NCBI RefSeq assembly: GCF_009604455.1
Contig: NZ_WEGL01000003.1
Location: forward strand, 620,001 to 684,000
Direction of reading: 5' to 3'
Source of the DNA: Streptomyces sp. RB17
GTDB lineage: Bacteria > Actinomycetota > Actinomycetes > Streptomycetales > Streptomycetaceae
DNA: 64,000 nt
Below the pieces are notes generated by a model. It was given only the letters and a program-made list of their open reading frames with translations, was not told the origin of the DNA and made no database searches. Below are positions 1 to 6,749 of the stretch, in pieces (the stretch's first letter is position 1; each line of letters starts with the position of its first letter). The position numbers were made by a program, and so were the translations under genes.

Positions 1-373
1 CCAGCTGGTCGACGCAGATGTGCGAGGCGAGGTGGTTGACGCCGTACAGGGGCTTGCCGAGGGCGTAGGCGTACGCCTTGGCCGCCGAGACGCCGACGAG
101 CAGGGCGCCCGCGAGACCGGGCCCCGCGGTCACGGCGATGCCGTCGAGGTCCCTGGCGGAGACACCGGCCTCCTTCAGCGCCCGGTCGATGGTCGGCACC
201 ATCGCCTCCAGATGGGCGCGGGACGCCACCTCGGGGACGACACCGCCGAAGCGGGCGTGCTCGTCGACGCTGGAGGCGACGGCGTCCGCCAGCAGGGTGG
301 TGCCGCGGACGATGCCGACGCCGGTCTCGTCGCAGGAGGTCTCGATGCCGAGGACGAGGGGTTCGTCAGTCAT
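1..373 (-). CDS. tsaD: tRNA N6-adenosine threonylcarbamoyltransferase TsaD (partial, N-terminal 124 residues)
   Basis: TsaD transfers the threonylcarbamoyl group onto A37 of ANN-decoding tRNAs, working with TsaB and TsaE in the cytoplasm. The visible part starts MTDEPLVLGIETSCDETGVG, the ASKHA/Kae1 nucleotide-binding entry motif, and includes AGPGLAGALLVG (about 83-94) and the metal-binding HLASH pair (His114, His118). The gene runs off the left edge of the window, so the C-terminal two thirds cannot be seen. The ATG overlaps the end of rimI by 8 bp, so tsaB, rimI and tsaD form one translationally coupled unit. The family assignment is secure. Confidence 0.97.
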   Translation of the reverse strand, partial: MTDEPLVLGIETSCDETGVGIVRGTTLLADAVASSVDEHARFGGVVPEVASRAHLEAMVPTIDRALKEAGVSARDLDGIAVTAGPGLAGALLVGVSAAKAYAYALGKPLYGVNHLASHICVDQL

Positions 374-860
374 GGGTCTCGGTTTCTCGTACTGAAGCGG
401 AAGGGTCGCTCAGGCGCATGACCAGGGCGTCCACGTTGCCCGGCTGGTAGTAACCGCGCCGGAAGCCGATCGGCTCGAAGCCGAAGCGCTCGTAGAGCTT
501 CTGCGCGCGGACGTTGTCCACCCGGCATTCGAGCATCACCTCGTGGCACTCGAAGGCGGTCGCCGCGCGCAGCAGCTCGGTGAGCAGACGGGCGCCGAGG
601 CCGGTGCCCTGGTGGTCGCGGGCCACCGCGATGGTCTGGACGTCGCCCTGCTCGCCGGCGGCGACCAGTCCGGCGTAGCCGACGATACGGCCGTCGGTCT
701 CGGCCACGAGATAGCGCCGGGTCGCCTCGGCGCCCCGGGCGTGGGCCAGCTCGGACCAGAACATGCCCCGGGACCAGGTGTCCTCGGGGAACAGGTCCTT
801 CTCCAGCTCCAGGACCGGGTCGATGTCCCACCAGCGCATCTCGCGCAGTCGTACGGTCAC
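366..860 (-). CDS. rimI: Ribosomal protein S18-alanine N-acetyltransferase RimI
   Basis: A 164-residue GNAT-fold acetyltransferase. The acetyl-CoA pyrophosphate-binding loop RDHQGTGLGA lies at 81-90, and the C-terminal signature NVRAQKLYERFGFEP with the following GFRRGYY is typical of RimI. The known role is N-terminal acetylation of ribosomal protein S18; in actinomycetes the gene travels with tsaB and tsaD, and substrate range may be wider. I chose the GTG at 858-860 because it overlaps the tsaB stop in a GTGA arrangement; a longer upstream extension would run through tsaB. The next in-frame ATG is seven codons in. No oddities. Confidence 0.93.
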   Translation of the reverse strand: MTVRLREMRWWDIDPVLELEKDLFPEDTWSRGMFWSELAHARGAEATRRYLVAETDGRIVGYAGLVAAGEQGDVQTIAVARDHQGTGLGARLLTELLRAATAFECHEVMLECRVDNVRAQKLYERFGFEPIGFRRGYYQPGNVDALVMRLSDPSASVRETETHD

Positions 861-1513
861 TTCGGGGTGACCACCTTGTAGTTCTTGGGAACCTGGGCGT
901 CCGGGCGGCGCAGGTACATCGGCCGGGGGGCCGGCAGCTCCTCGCCGGCGGCCAGTTTCTCCACGGCGAGCGAGGCGAGGGCGGCGGCCGAGACGTGCTC
1001 GGGCTCGTGGGCGCTCGGGAACGTGTCCGGGTAGAGCAGCGCGCCCGCGCCCACCGCCGGGAGGCCCGCGACCCGCTCGGCGATGTCGGCCGGCCGGTCC
1101 ACGGCCGGGCCGGTCAGCCGGGTGCGGGAGTCGGCGTACGTCGCCCAGTAGACCTCCTTGCGCCGGGCGTCGGTCGCCACGACGAAGGGGCCCTTCTCGA
1201 TGTCGGTGGCGTAGGCGAGGCCGTCCAGCGTGCACAGGCCGTGGACGGGGACGCCGAGCGCCAGACCGAAGGTGTCGGCGGTCATCAGGCCGACGCGCAG
1301 GCCGGTGTACGGGCCGGGGCCGATGCCGACGACGACGCCGGTGACGGCGTCCAGCTTGAGCCCGGTCTCGGCGAGCACACGGTCCACGGCCGGCAGCAGC
1401 AGCTCTCCGTGCCGGCGCGCGTCCACCTGGCTCGACGAGGCGATGACGTCCGTGCCGTCGTGCAGCGCGACGGTGACGGCGGGTGTTGCGGTATCCAGAG
1501 CGAGCAAGAGCAC
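857..1513 (-). CDS. tsaB: tRNA threonylcarbamoyladenosine biosynthesis protein TsaB
   Basis: A 218-residue ASKHA-fold partner of TsaD; TsaB dimerises with TsaD and is needed for t6A synthesis. The N-terminus MLLLALDTATPAVTVALHDG and the GPGPYTGLR motif (65-73) are diagnostic. It is the first gene of tsaB-rimI-tsaD. The start is a GTG that has no Shine-Dalgarno sequence but sits six bases after a TAGGCT -10-like hexamer, which suggests a leaderless transcript. tsaE, the third component, is about 1.5 kb away behind two unrelated small genes, so the t6A genes are not in one operon here. Confidence 0.95.
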   Translation of the reverse strand: MLLLALDTATPAVTVALHDGTDVIASSSQVDARRHGELLLPAVDRVLAETGLKLDAVTGVVVGIGPGPYTGLRVGLMTADTFGLALGVPVHGLCTLDGLAYATDIEKGPFVVATDARRKEVYWATYADSRTRLTGPAVDRPADIAERVAGLPAVGAGALLYPDTFPSAHEPEHVSAAALASLAVEKLAAGEELPAPRPMYLRRPDAQVPKNYKVVTPK

Positions 1514-1519
1514 GCGAAC

Positions 1520-1525
1520 AGCCTA
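1520..1525 (-). promoter_or_regulatory. Candidate -10 box of a leaderless tsaB promoter
   Basis: The minus strand reads CGTAGGCTG, with TAGGCT six bases before the GTG start of tsaB. This spacing places transcription initiation at or next to the start codon. No convincing -35 hexamer is visible at 17-18 bases. The same CGTAGGCTG string precedes acpS and glmS at nearly the same distance, which strengthens the call. Confidence 0.45.
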
Positions 1526-1641
1526 CGGCGCCCGCGCCGCGTACATCGCCGTCCTGGGCGTACGGTCACCGACTGCTACGGTCTGTACGAAGTACGACAT
1601 ATGACGCGAGGCATATCGCACCAGGCAGAGGTGGGGCGCAC

Positions 1642-2181
1642 GTGGCAAGGACCAGCTCGGCGATCGTGGCCGGCCTCACCGCGGCGGCCCTCGGAGCCGT
1701 GGGCTTCCTCGCCTACCAGGCCCAGGCGACCGCACCGGCGAGCCTGGGCGGCAGACCCGGGCCGAACGCGTCCCCCTCGCTTCCGCGGTACCGGCACGAC
1801 CCGGCGACGGTGCCCGTCGGGTCCGGTACGGGTGAACGGGTCGTGTACTCGGTGGACGACGACCGGGTCTGGCTGGTCGACCGCGGGAACTACCTGGAGC
1901 GCAGCTTCAAGGTCACCCCCGGCTCGGTGGATCCGCTGCCGGGCTCCTACTGGGTCACGTCCCGGTCGAGCGCGACCACCGGCACGGACGGGACCCCTGT
2001 CGAGCACGTGGTCCGGTTCACCAGCGTGGACGGGCTGGTGATCGGCTTCAGCGCGGCACTCGCTCCGCGGACGGCCGCCGACCCGAACGTGCGGACCGGG
2101 GGGATCCGGGAGACCCGGGTGGACGGGGAGGCGATGTGGGCGTTCGCGACCATCGGGGTGAAGGTCGTGGTGATCCGCTAA
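1642..2181 (+). CDS. Hypothetical membrane-anchored or secreted protein
   Basis: A 179-residue protein of unknown function. It begins MARTSSAIVAGLTAAALGAV; residues about 7-25 form a single hydrophobic segment acting as signal anchor or signal peptide. A proline-rich linker with a PNASPSLPRY stretch follows, then a soluble domain rich in beta-type residues (VVYSVDDDRVWLVDRG, SYWVTSRSS, EHVVRFTSVDGLVIGF). I chose the GTG at 1642 because it puts the hydrophobic segment at the very N-terminus and is preceded by an AGAGGTGGGG stretch; the open frame further upstream reads as shadow of tsaB. It is divergent from tsaB, and its stop overlaps the stop of the small gene at 2178-2384. I do not recognise a named domain. 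Confidence 0.8.
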   Translation: MARTSSAIVAGLTAAALGAVGFLAYQAQATAPASLGGRPGPNASPSLPRYRHDPATVPVGSGTGERVVYSVDDDRVWLVDRGNYLERSFKVTPGSVDPLPGSYWVTSRSSATTGTDGTPVEHVVRFTSVDGLVIGFSAALAPRTAADPNVRTGGIRETRVDGEAMWAFATIGVKVVVIR

Positions 2182-2384
2182 CCGCCGTGCCGCGACGTGC
2201 CGTCCGGCGGCTGCGGGTTCGCCGTGGCCGGTCGAGCCCCCGCGGCGGTGGCCGGATGTTCGGCACGGCCCCGGGCCTGGGGGCGCGCTTCCGGGTCCCG
2301 GGGTGGACAGGAGACCGTTTTCGCCGCCTCGCACGACGCCAGCAGGTCGTGCATGGAGACCCCGGTGGGGCTGGTCGCGGTCAT
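2178..2384 (-). CDS. Small hypothetical protein with a strong ribosome-binding site
   Basis: A 68-residue open frame beginning MTATSPTGVSMHDLLASCEA, followed by a proline/alanine/arginine-rich, probably disordered tail. Function is unknown. Support for it being real: the perfect Shine-Dalgarno AGGAGG ends four bases before the ATG, there is a palindromic operator-like sequence just upstream, and its stop is neatly interleaved with the stop of the convergent gene (shared CTAA at 2178-2181). There are two cysteines (18 and 26). An internal ATG at codon 11 (MHDLLASC) is an alternative start, but the SD favours the first ATG. It might be an iron-responsive small protein; this is inference from the upstream palindrome only. 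Confidence 0.6.
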   Translation of the reverse strand: MTATSPTGVSMHDLLASCEAAKTVSCPPRDPEARPQARGRAEHPATAAGARPATANPQPPDGTSRHGG

Positions 2385-2411
2385 GGCGCCTCCTGACGTA
2401 CGGGGGCGGCG

Positions 2412-2433
2412 TAGTTAGGTACGCCTAACTACG
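2412..2433 (-). promoter_or_regulatory. Candidate DtxR/IdeR-type iron box
   Basis: A near-perfect inverted repeat TAGTTAGG-TACG-CCTAACTA (2412-2431), eight-base arms and a four-base spacer. Read as TTAGGTACGCCTAAC it matches 13 of 19 positions of the general DtxR/IdeR/DmdR consensus TTAGGTTAGCCTAACCTAA, including both TTAGG and CCTAA cores at the expected spacing. It lies 28-47 bases upstream of the ATG of the small gene at 2178-2384, where a repressor would block transcription. It is one of few AT-rich spots in this area. Confidence 0.5.
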
Positions 2434-2512
2434 GGCTGGATACCATGTGACCACGCCCGGGACCTCGTGCGCAACATGTTGCCGACGGCCTGTCGGAATC
2501 CTGGCGCGGCGC

Positions 2513-3025
2513 TCAGGCCGCCAGCGTCTCCAGGCCGGCGTCCGCCCAGCGCTCCCCCAGCCCGGTCACGGTGACGTGCCGTACCTCGTCCGTGGTGTCT
2601 CCGACGGCACGGTGGATGACGACCTGGAGCCGGTCCTCGGTCAGCTCCTCGACCTTGCCCTCGCCCCATTCCACGACCATCACCGAGTCGGGCAGGTTGA
2701 CGTCGAGGTCGAGGTCCTCCATCTCGTCCAGGCCGCCGCCGAGCCGGTAGGCGTCCACGTGGACGAGGGGCGGGCCGTCGCCCAGGGAGGGGTGCACCCG
2801 GGCGATCACGAAGGTGGGCGAGGTGACCGCGCCGCGCACGCCGAGCCCCTCGCCGAGCCCGCGGGTCAGCGTGGTCTTGCCCGCGCCGAGCTCACCGCTG
2901 AGCATCACCAGGTCACCCGCGCGCAGCAGCTTGGCCAGCCTGCGGCCCAGCTCGCGCATCTGCTCGGGCGAGGTGATCGTCAGCCGGGTCTCAGCGGGGT
3001 TCCGCGGTGCTGCTGGTGCTTCCAT
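2513..3025 (-). CDS. tsaE: tRNA t6A biosynthesis ATPase TsaE
   Basis: A 170-residue P-loop ATPase that drives the TsaBD threonylcarbamoyl transfer cycle. The Walker A motif GELGAGKTT is at 44-52, followed by GAVTSPTFVIARVHP (about 66-79), and later by a VDAYRLGG segment, all typical of TsaE/YjeE. The ATG at 3025 gives MEAPAAPRNP; a GTG 33 bases upstream would add eleven residues not expected in the family. The start lies inside the 3' end of the upstream alpha/beta hydrolase gene (35-bp overlap), so translation is probably coupled. Confidence 0.93.
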   Translation of the reverse strand: MEAPAAPRNPAETRLTITSPEQMRELGRRLAKLLRAGDLVMLSGELGAGKTTLTRGLGEGLGVRGAVTSPTFVIARVHPSLGDGPPLVHVDAYRLGGGLDEMEDLDLDVNLPDSVMVVEWGEGKVEELTEDRLQVVIHRAVGDTTDEVRHVTVTGLGERWADAGLETLAA

Positions 3026-4250
3026 AGCCCATAACCGTAGCCCCTGCGGGTACCGCACCCGCGCGGGTGAGCAGGTCGGCGAGGCGGTCGGTGACCACTT
3101 CCGGGTGTTCCAGCATGACCAGGTGCCCGGCGTCCGGGACGAGGACCAGTTCGGCGTCGGGCAGCAGGTCGGCTATGGCCTCGCTGTGCTCGCTGGGCGT
3201 GACCAGGTCCTGGACGCCGGCCAGCACGAGCACCGGCTTGTCGCGGAAGCAGGCGAGCGCCTCGGTCTTGTCGTGGTCGGTGAAGGCCGGGTAGAACTCG
3301 GCGACCACGTCGATCGGTGTGGACTCGATCATCCGCTCCGCGAACCGCTCGACGGCGGGGTCGACGTCACGCCCGGCGAACGAGTACCGCTTGATGATCC
3401 CGGCGAACAGATCGGCGGTGGCCCGGCGCCCCTTCTCCACCAGCTCCGCCTGCTGCCCGAGCGCCTTCAGCACTCCGGGCAGGATCCGGCGCACCGCGTT
3501 GACGCCGGCGAGCGGCAGCCCGAAGTTGACCTCGCCGAGCCGCCCGGAGGAGGTACCGACGAGGGCGGTGGCGACGACCCGCTCCCGGATCAGCTCGGGG
3601 AAGTGGGCGGCGAGCGCCATGACCGTCATGCCGCCCATCGAATGGCCGACCAGCACGATCGGGCCCTCGGGTGCGGCCGCGTCGAGGACGGCCTTCAGAT
3701 CGCGGCCGAGCTGGTCGATGGTGAGCGGCACCCGGTCCCGGGCCTGGGCCACGCCCCGTCCGGAGCGGCCGTGGCTGCGCTGGTCCCAGTGCACGGTCCG
3801 GACGACCCCGCGCAGGGCCGCGCGCTGGAAGTGCCAGGAGTCCTGGTTGAGGCAGTAGCCGTGGCAGAAGACGACGGTGACCGGGGCGGGGGCCTTGCGG
3901 CCGAAGAGCCGGCGCCGGCGCGGGGAGACGTTCGGCCCCGGGTCGGGCTCGACCTCGTCGACCTCGTAGTACAGCTCGGTGCCGTCGTCGGCGATCGCCT
4001 TGCCCGGGGTGCCGCGCAGGGTGCCGTAGGGGCCGGCGGAGTCCAGCGCCAGCCGGGCCTTCCTGCGCATGCCACGGCCGACCGTCATCCGCTCGATGGC
4101 GACTCCGGCCGCCGCGCCCGCGGCGAGCACGCCTATCGCGGTGCCGGCGATGCCGGTCGCCCTGCGCCAGCTCCCGGCCGCCCCAGCGGCGGAGGCGGCG
4201 GCCGCCGAGGCGACGACGTCCGCCACGGCCTCCGCACTGCTCTCGCTCAC
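2991..4250 (-). CDS. Alpha/beta hydrolase, membrane-anchored
   Basis: A 419-residue alpha/beta-fold hydrolase. The N-terminus is alanine-rich with one hydrophobic segment at about 31-52, so the enzyme is probably membrane-associated. The fold is visible from VTVVFCHGYCLNQDSWHFQR (oxyanion region near 125-143) and the nucleophile elbow GHSMGG with Ser204. Asp348 in AGVQDLVTP and His376 in PDAGHLVMLEHP complete the triad. The substrate cannot be deduced. It lies between alr and tsaE and overlaps tsaE by 35 bp. This hydrolase-TsaE pairing suggests shared transcription rather than shared function. Confidence 0.9.
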   Translation of the reverse strand: MSESSAEAVADVVASAAAASAAGAAGSWRRATGIAGTAIGVLAAGAAAGVAIERMTVGRGMRRKARLALDSAGPYGTLRGTPGKAIADDGTELYYEVDEVEPDPGPNVSPRRRRLFGRKAPAPVTVVFCHGYCLNQDSWHFQRAALRGVVRTVHWDQRSHGRSGRGVAQARDRVPLTIDQLGRDLKAVLDAAAPEGPIVLVGHSMGGMTVMALAAHFPELIRERVVATALVGTSSGRLGEVNFGLPLAGVNAVRRILPGVLKALGQQAELVEKGRRATADLFAGIIKRYSFAGRDVDPAVERFAERMIESTPIDVVAEFYPAFTDHDKTEALACFRDKPVLVLAGVQDLVTPSEHSEAIADLLPDAELVLVPDAGHLVMLEHPEVVTDRLADLLTRAGAVPAGATVMGYGSTSSTAEPR

Positions 4251-4411
4251 GTACCGCTCCTCTTCGCCGTACTGCAGTTCGCTCGATGGTGCGACCGATG
4301 GTGCCTGTGCTGCCGCCGTAACAGGTATGACCGGAGTTACACGTGATGCGGGTCGCGCTCCCGAGCGGGTTACCGGACTCCTTCCCCGCTCATGTGAACG
4401 CGGTCACCCCT

Positions 4412-5575
4412 TCAGACGGACTCGTTCACATAGACGCGCGGAACCCGGATTCCGATGCGCGTGACGATCTCGTATGCGATCGTGCCGCAGGCCTGCGCCC
4501 AGTCCTCGGCGGTCGGCTCACCGCGGTCGCCGGGCCCGAACAGCACGGCCTCGCTGCCCACCTCGGGCTCGTCGCCGCCGAGGTCCACCACGAACTGGTC
4601 CATGGCCACCCGGCCCGCGACCGTGCGCCACTTGCCGTCCACCAGCACCGGACCGGTGCCGGAGGCGTGCCGGGGGACGCCGTCGCCGTAGCCGATGGGG
4701 ATGAGGCCGAGGGTGGTCTCGCCCGGCGTGACGTAATGGTGGCCGTAGCTGACGCCGTGCCCGCCCGGCACGTGCTTGACCAGCGCCAGCGAGGCGCTGA
4801 GCGTCATCACCGGGCGCAGCCCGAAGTCGGCCGGGGTGCCCAGCTCCGGGCTGGGCGAGATGCCGTACATGGCGATGCCGGGGCGGACGAGGTCGAAGTG
4901 GGTCTCCGGCAGGGTGAGCGTGGCGGGCGAGTTGGCGATGTGCCGCACCTCGGGGCGCACGCCCTGCTCCTCGGCGTACGCCAGCATCTCCCGGAACTGG
5001 GCGAGCTGGGCGGCGATGGAGGGGTGGCCGGGCTCGTCGGCGCAGGCGAAGTGGGACCACAGCCCGGTGACGCGGACGAGTCCGTCGGCTTCGGCGCGCA
5101 GGGCCTCCCGGACCAGTTCGGCCCAGTCGTCGCCCGGCTGGCAGCCGTTGCGGCCGAGTCCGGTGTCGGCCTTGAGCTGCACGCGCGCGTGCCGCCCGGC
5201 CTCCCGGGCGGCCGCGACGGCCTCCCGCAGCGCCCACATGCCGCTCACCGACACGTCGACGTCGGCCTCGACGGCCTGCCGCCAGGGGCCGCCCGGCACC
5301 CACAGCCAGCACAGGATGCGACCCGGCAGCCCGGCCGCGCGCAGCGCGAGGGCCTCCTCGGGCGTGGCCGTGCCGAGCCAGGTCGCGCCCGCCGCGAGGG
5401 CCTCGCGGGCGCACCGCAGCGCCCCGTGGCCGTAGCCGTCGGACTTGACGACGGCCATCAGGGCCGCGTTCGGCGTCCGGGCGCGCAGGGCACGCACATT
5501 GGCCCGCAGGGCGCCCAGGTCGATCTCGGCGCGGGCGCGCAGGGGGGCGGTCGGCACAGTCGCAGTCTCACTCAT
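4412..5575 (-). CDS. alr: Alanine racemase
   Basis: A 387-residue PLP-dependent fold-type III enzyme that interconverts L- and D-alanine for peptidoglycan. The PLP lysine is Lys44 in VVKSDGYGHG; the second catalytic base is Tyr277 in HGVSYGHHYVT; DTGLGRNG (137-144) and HIANSPATL (212-220) are further family signatures. It reads toward the alpha/beta hydrolase and tsaE with a 161-bp gap. No strong Shine-Dalgarno is visible before the ATG; a GAGACT hexamer lies nine bases upstream and might serve a short-leader promoter. Length and motifs are normal. Confidence 0.96.
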   Translation of the reverse strand: MSETATVPTAPLRARAEIDLGALRANVRALRARTPNAALMAVVKSDGYGHGALRCAREALAAGATWLGTATPEEALALRAAGLPGRILCWLWVPGGPWRQAVEADVDVSVSGMWALREAVAAAREAGRHARVQLKADTGLGRNGCQPGDDWAELVREALRAEADGLVRVTGLWSHFACADEPGHPSIAAQLAQFREMLAYAEEQGVRPEVRHIANSPATLTLPETHFDLVRPGIAMYGISPSPELGTPADFGLRPVMTLSASLALVKHVPGGHGVSYGHHYVTPGETTLGLIPIGYGDGVPRHASGTGPVLVDGKWRTVAGRVAMDQFVVDLGGDEPEVGSEAVLFGPGDRGEPTAEDWAQACGTIAYEIVTRIGIRVPRVYVNESV

Positions 5576-5630
5576 CGCGCCCCCAGTCTCTCAGAGGGCC
5601 GTCCCGGCCCCGGTCGCAGTCTCAGCAACC

Positions 5631-6533
5631 TCAGGTACCCGGCCGCCTCCCCCACACGTAGACGTGGTCGCCCTTCTTCAGCACGTTCCACAACGTGGCC
5701 GCATCGGAGAGCTTCAGGTTCACGCACCCCATGGAGCCGACGGTCGTGTAAATGCTGCCGTAGACGGCGTGGAAGGCCTGGCCGCCGTCGAAGAACTGGG
5801 CGTACGGCATGGGTTCGTTGTAGAGGGTCGAGACGTGGTTCTTGTGCCGCCAGTAGATGGTGTGCCAGCCCTTGCGAGTGATGTAGCCCTTGCGTCCGCT
5901 CCGCATGGGCACCGGGCCGAACACCACCTTGGAACCCTTCTGCACCCAGGTGAGCTGACGGTCCAGATCGACGCAGGCGACCTTGTACGACCGGACGGGG
6001 CACTTCTTGGCGGCGTTCGGGTTCTTCCTCGCCGACACGAGCACCATGGTCGACCAGGTGACGGGTCCGGCGAACCCGATGGCGGGCTTGATCTTGTGCT
6101 TGACCTGGAACGCCCGGATGGCCTTGCAGTCCGCGGCGGACTGCTTCCCGTCGACCCTCAGCTTCAGCCACCGCTCGACCTGCCGCTGATACGGCCCGGT
6201 CTGCTTGCTGCACGCCACCTTGGCGACGGCGCCGGTGGGCGGCACGTACTCGACGAGGTCGTACGTCCCCGGCGCCGCGGCCCTGGGCTCTGCGGCGGTG
6301 GGTGTGTACGCCTTCGGCGGCAACGCCCGGTCGGGCGTGTCGATCTGCCAGGACTGCCCGGCCCCGGGGGCGACACCGGGGACAAGGCCGGGGGCGGGGG
6401 CGGAGGGCGTGGGGACGCGGGCGGCGGGGGCGCCGACCGCGGGGGAGGCCATGGCGGTGCCGGCCGCTGGAAGGGTCGTCGCGGTGGCGAGCAGCACGGC
6501 GACGCCCCTGGACGCGATTCGTCTGCTGATCAT
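5631..6533 (-). CDS. Secreted L,D-transpeptidase (YkuD family) with peptidoglycan-binding-like region
   Basis: A 300-residue exported protein. Residues 1-30 form a signal peptide (arginine-rich n-region, VAVLLATATTLPAAGTAMAS). A proline-rich linker follows, then a peptidoglycan-binding-like helical repeat at about 115-165 (RWLKLRVDGKQSAADCKAIR), then the YkuD domain to the C-terminus. The catalytic signature is visible as His255 in GQAFHAVYGS and SMGCVN with Cys270. Such enzymes form 3-3 peptidoglycan cross-links or attach proteins to the wall. The ATG at 6533 has no obvious SD; a TTG 12 bases upstream is preceded by GGCGGAG and would add four residues. Neighbouring alr fits a cell-wall theme. 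Confidence 0.9.
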   Translation of the reverse strand: MISRRIASRGVAVLLATATTLPAAGTAMASPAVGAPAARVPTPSAPAPGLVPGVAPGAGQSWQIDTPDRALPPKAYTPTAAEPRAAAPGTYDLVEYVPPTGAVAKVACSKQTGPYQRQVERWLKLRVDGKQSAADCKAIRAFQVKHKIKPAIGFAGPVTWSTMVLVSARKNPNAAKKCPVRSYKVACVDLDRQLTWVQKGSKVVFGPVPMRSGRKGYITRKGWHTIYWRHKNHVSTLYNEPMPYAQFFDGGQAFHAVYGSIYTTVGSMGCVNLKLSDAATLWNVLKKGDHVYVWGRRPGT

Positions 6534-6670
6534 GCGATCAGCCAAGCGTGGGGCTCCGCCGGATCAGCGGGTGCCACGCGGTGGGATCACCCTAGGGGCG
6601 GATCGGGGTACGCCCGCCGTGGTCGCCCACCGTCTCGGGGCGCGCGGTGGTCTGGCGACCGCGGGTACAT

Positions 6671-6736
6671 CGTGGCTGGTCGCGCCCACGCGGCGGAGCC
6701 GCATATCGACAGGGGCCCGCGCCCCTTCAGGGCGCT
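6671..6736. repeat. Candidate dispersed Streptomyces intergenic repeat with palindromes
   Basis: The gap between the L,D-transpeptidase and nnr genes (6534-6749) holds a segment running through CACGCGGCGGAGCCGCATAT and GCGCCCCTTCAGGGCGC. It contains two short palindromes and reads like the GCGGCGGAGCCGCATATCGA...GCGCCCC...GGGGCGC sequence that I recognise as recurring between genes in many Streptomyces genomes, often downstream of genes. Here it is immediately downstream of nnr and could work as its terminator. The element is named from memory of the pattern; copy number in this genome cannot be checked from one window. Confidence 0.4.
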
Positions 6737-6749
6737 GCCGTGCCGGCGG

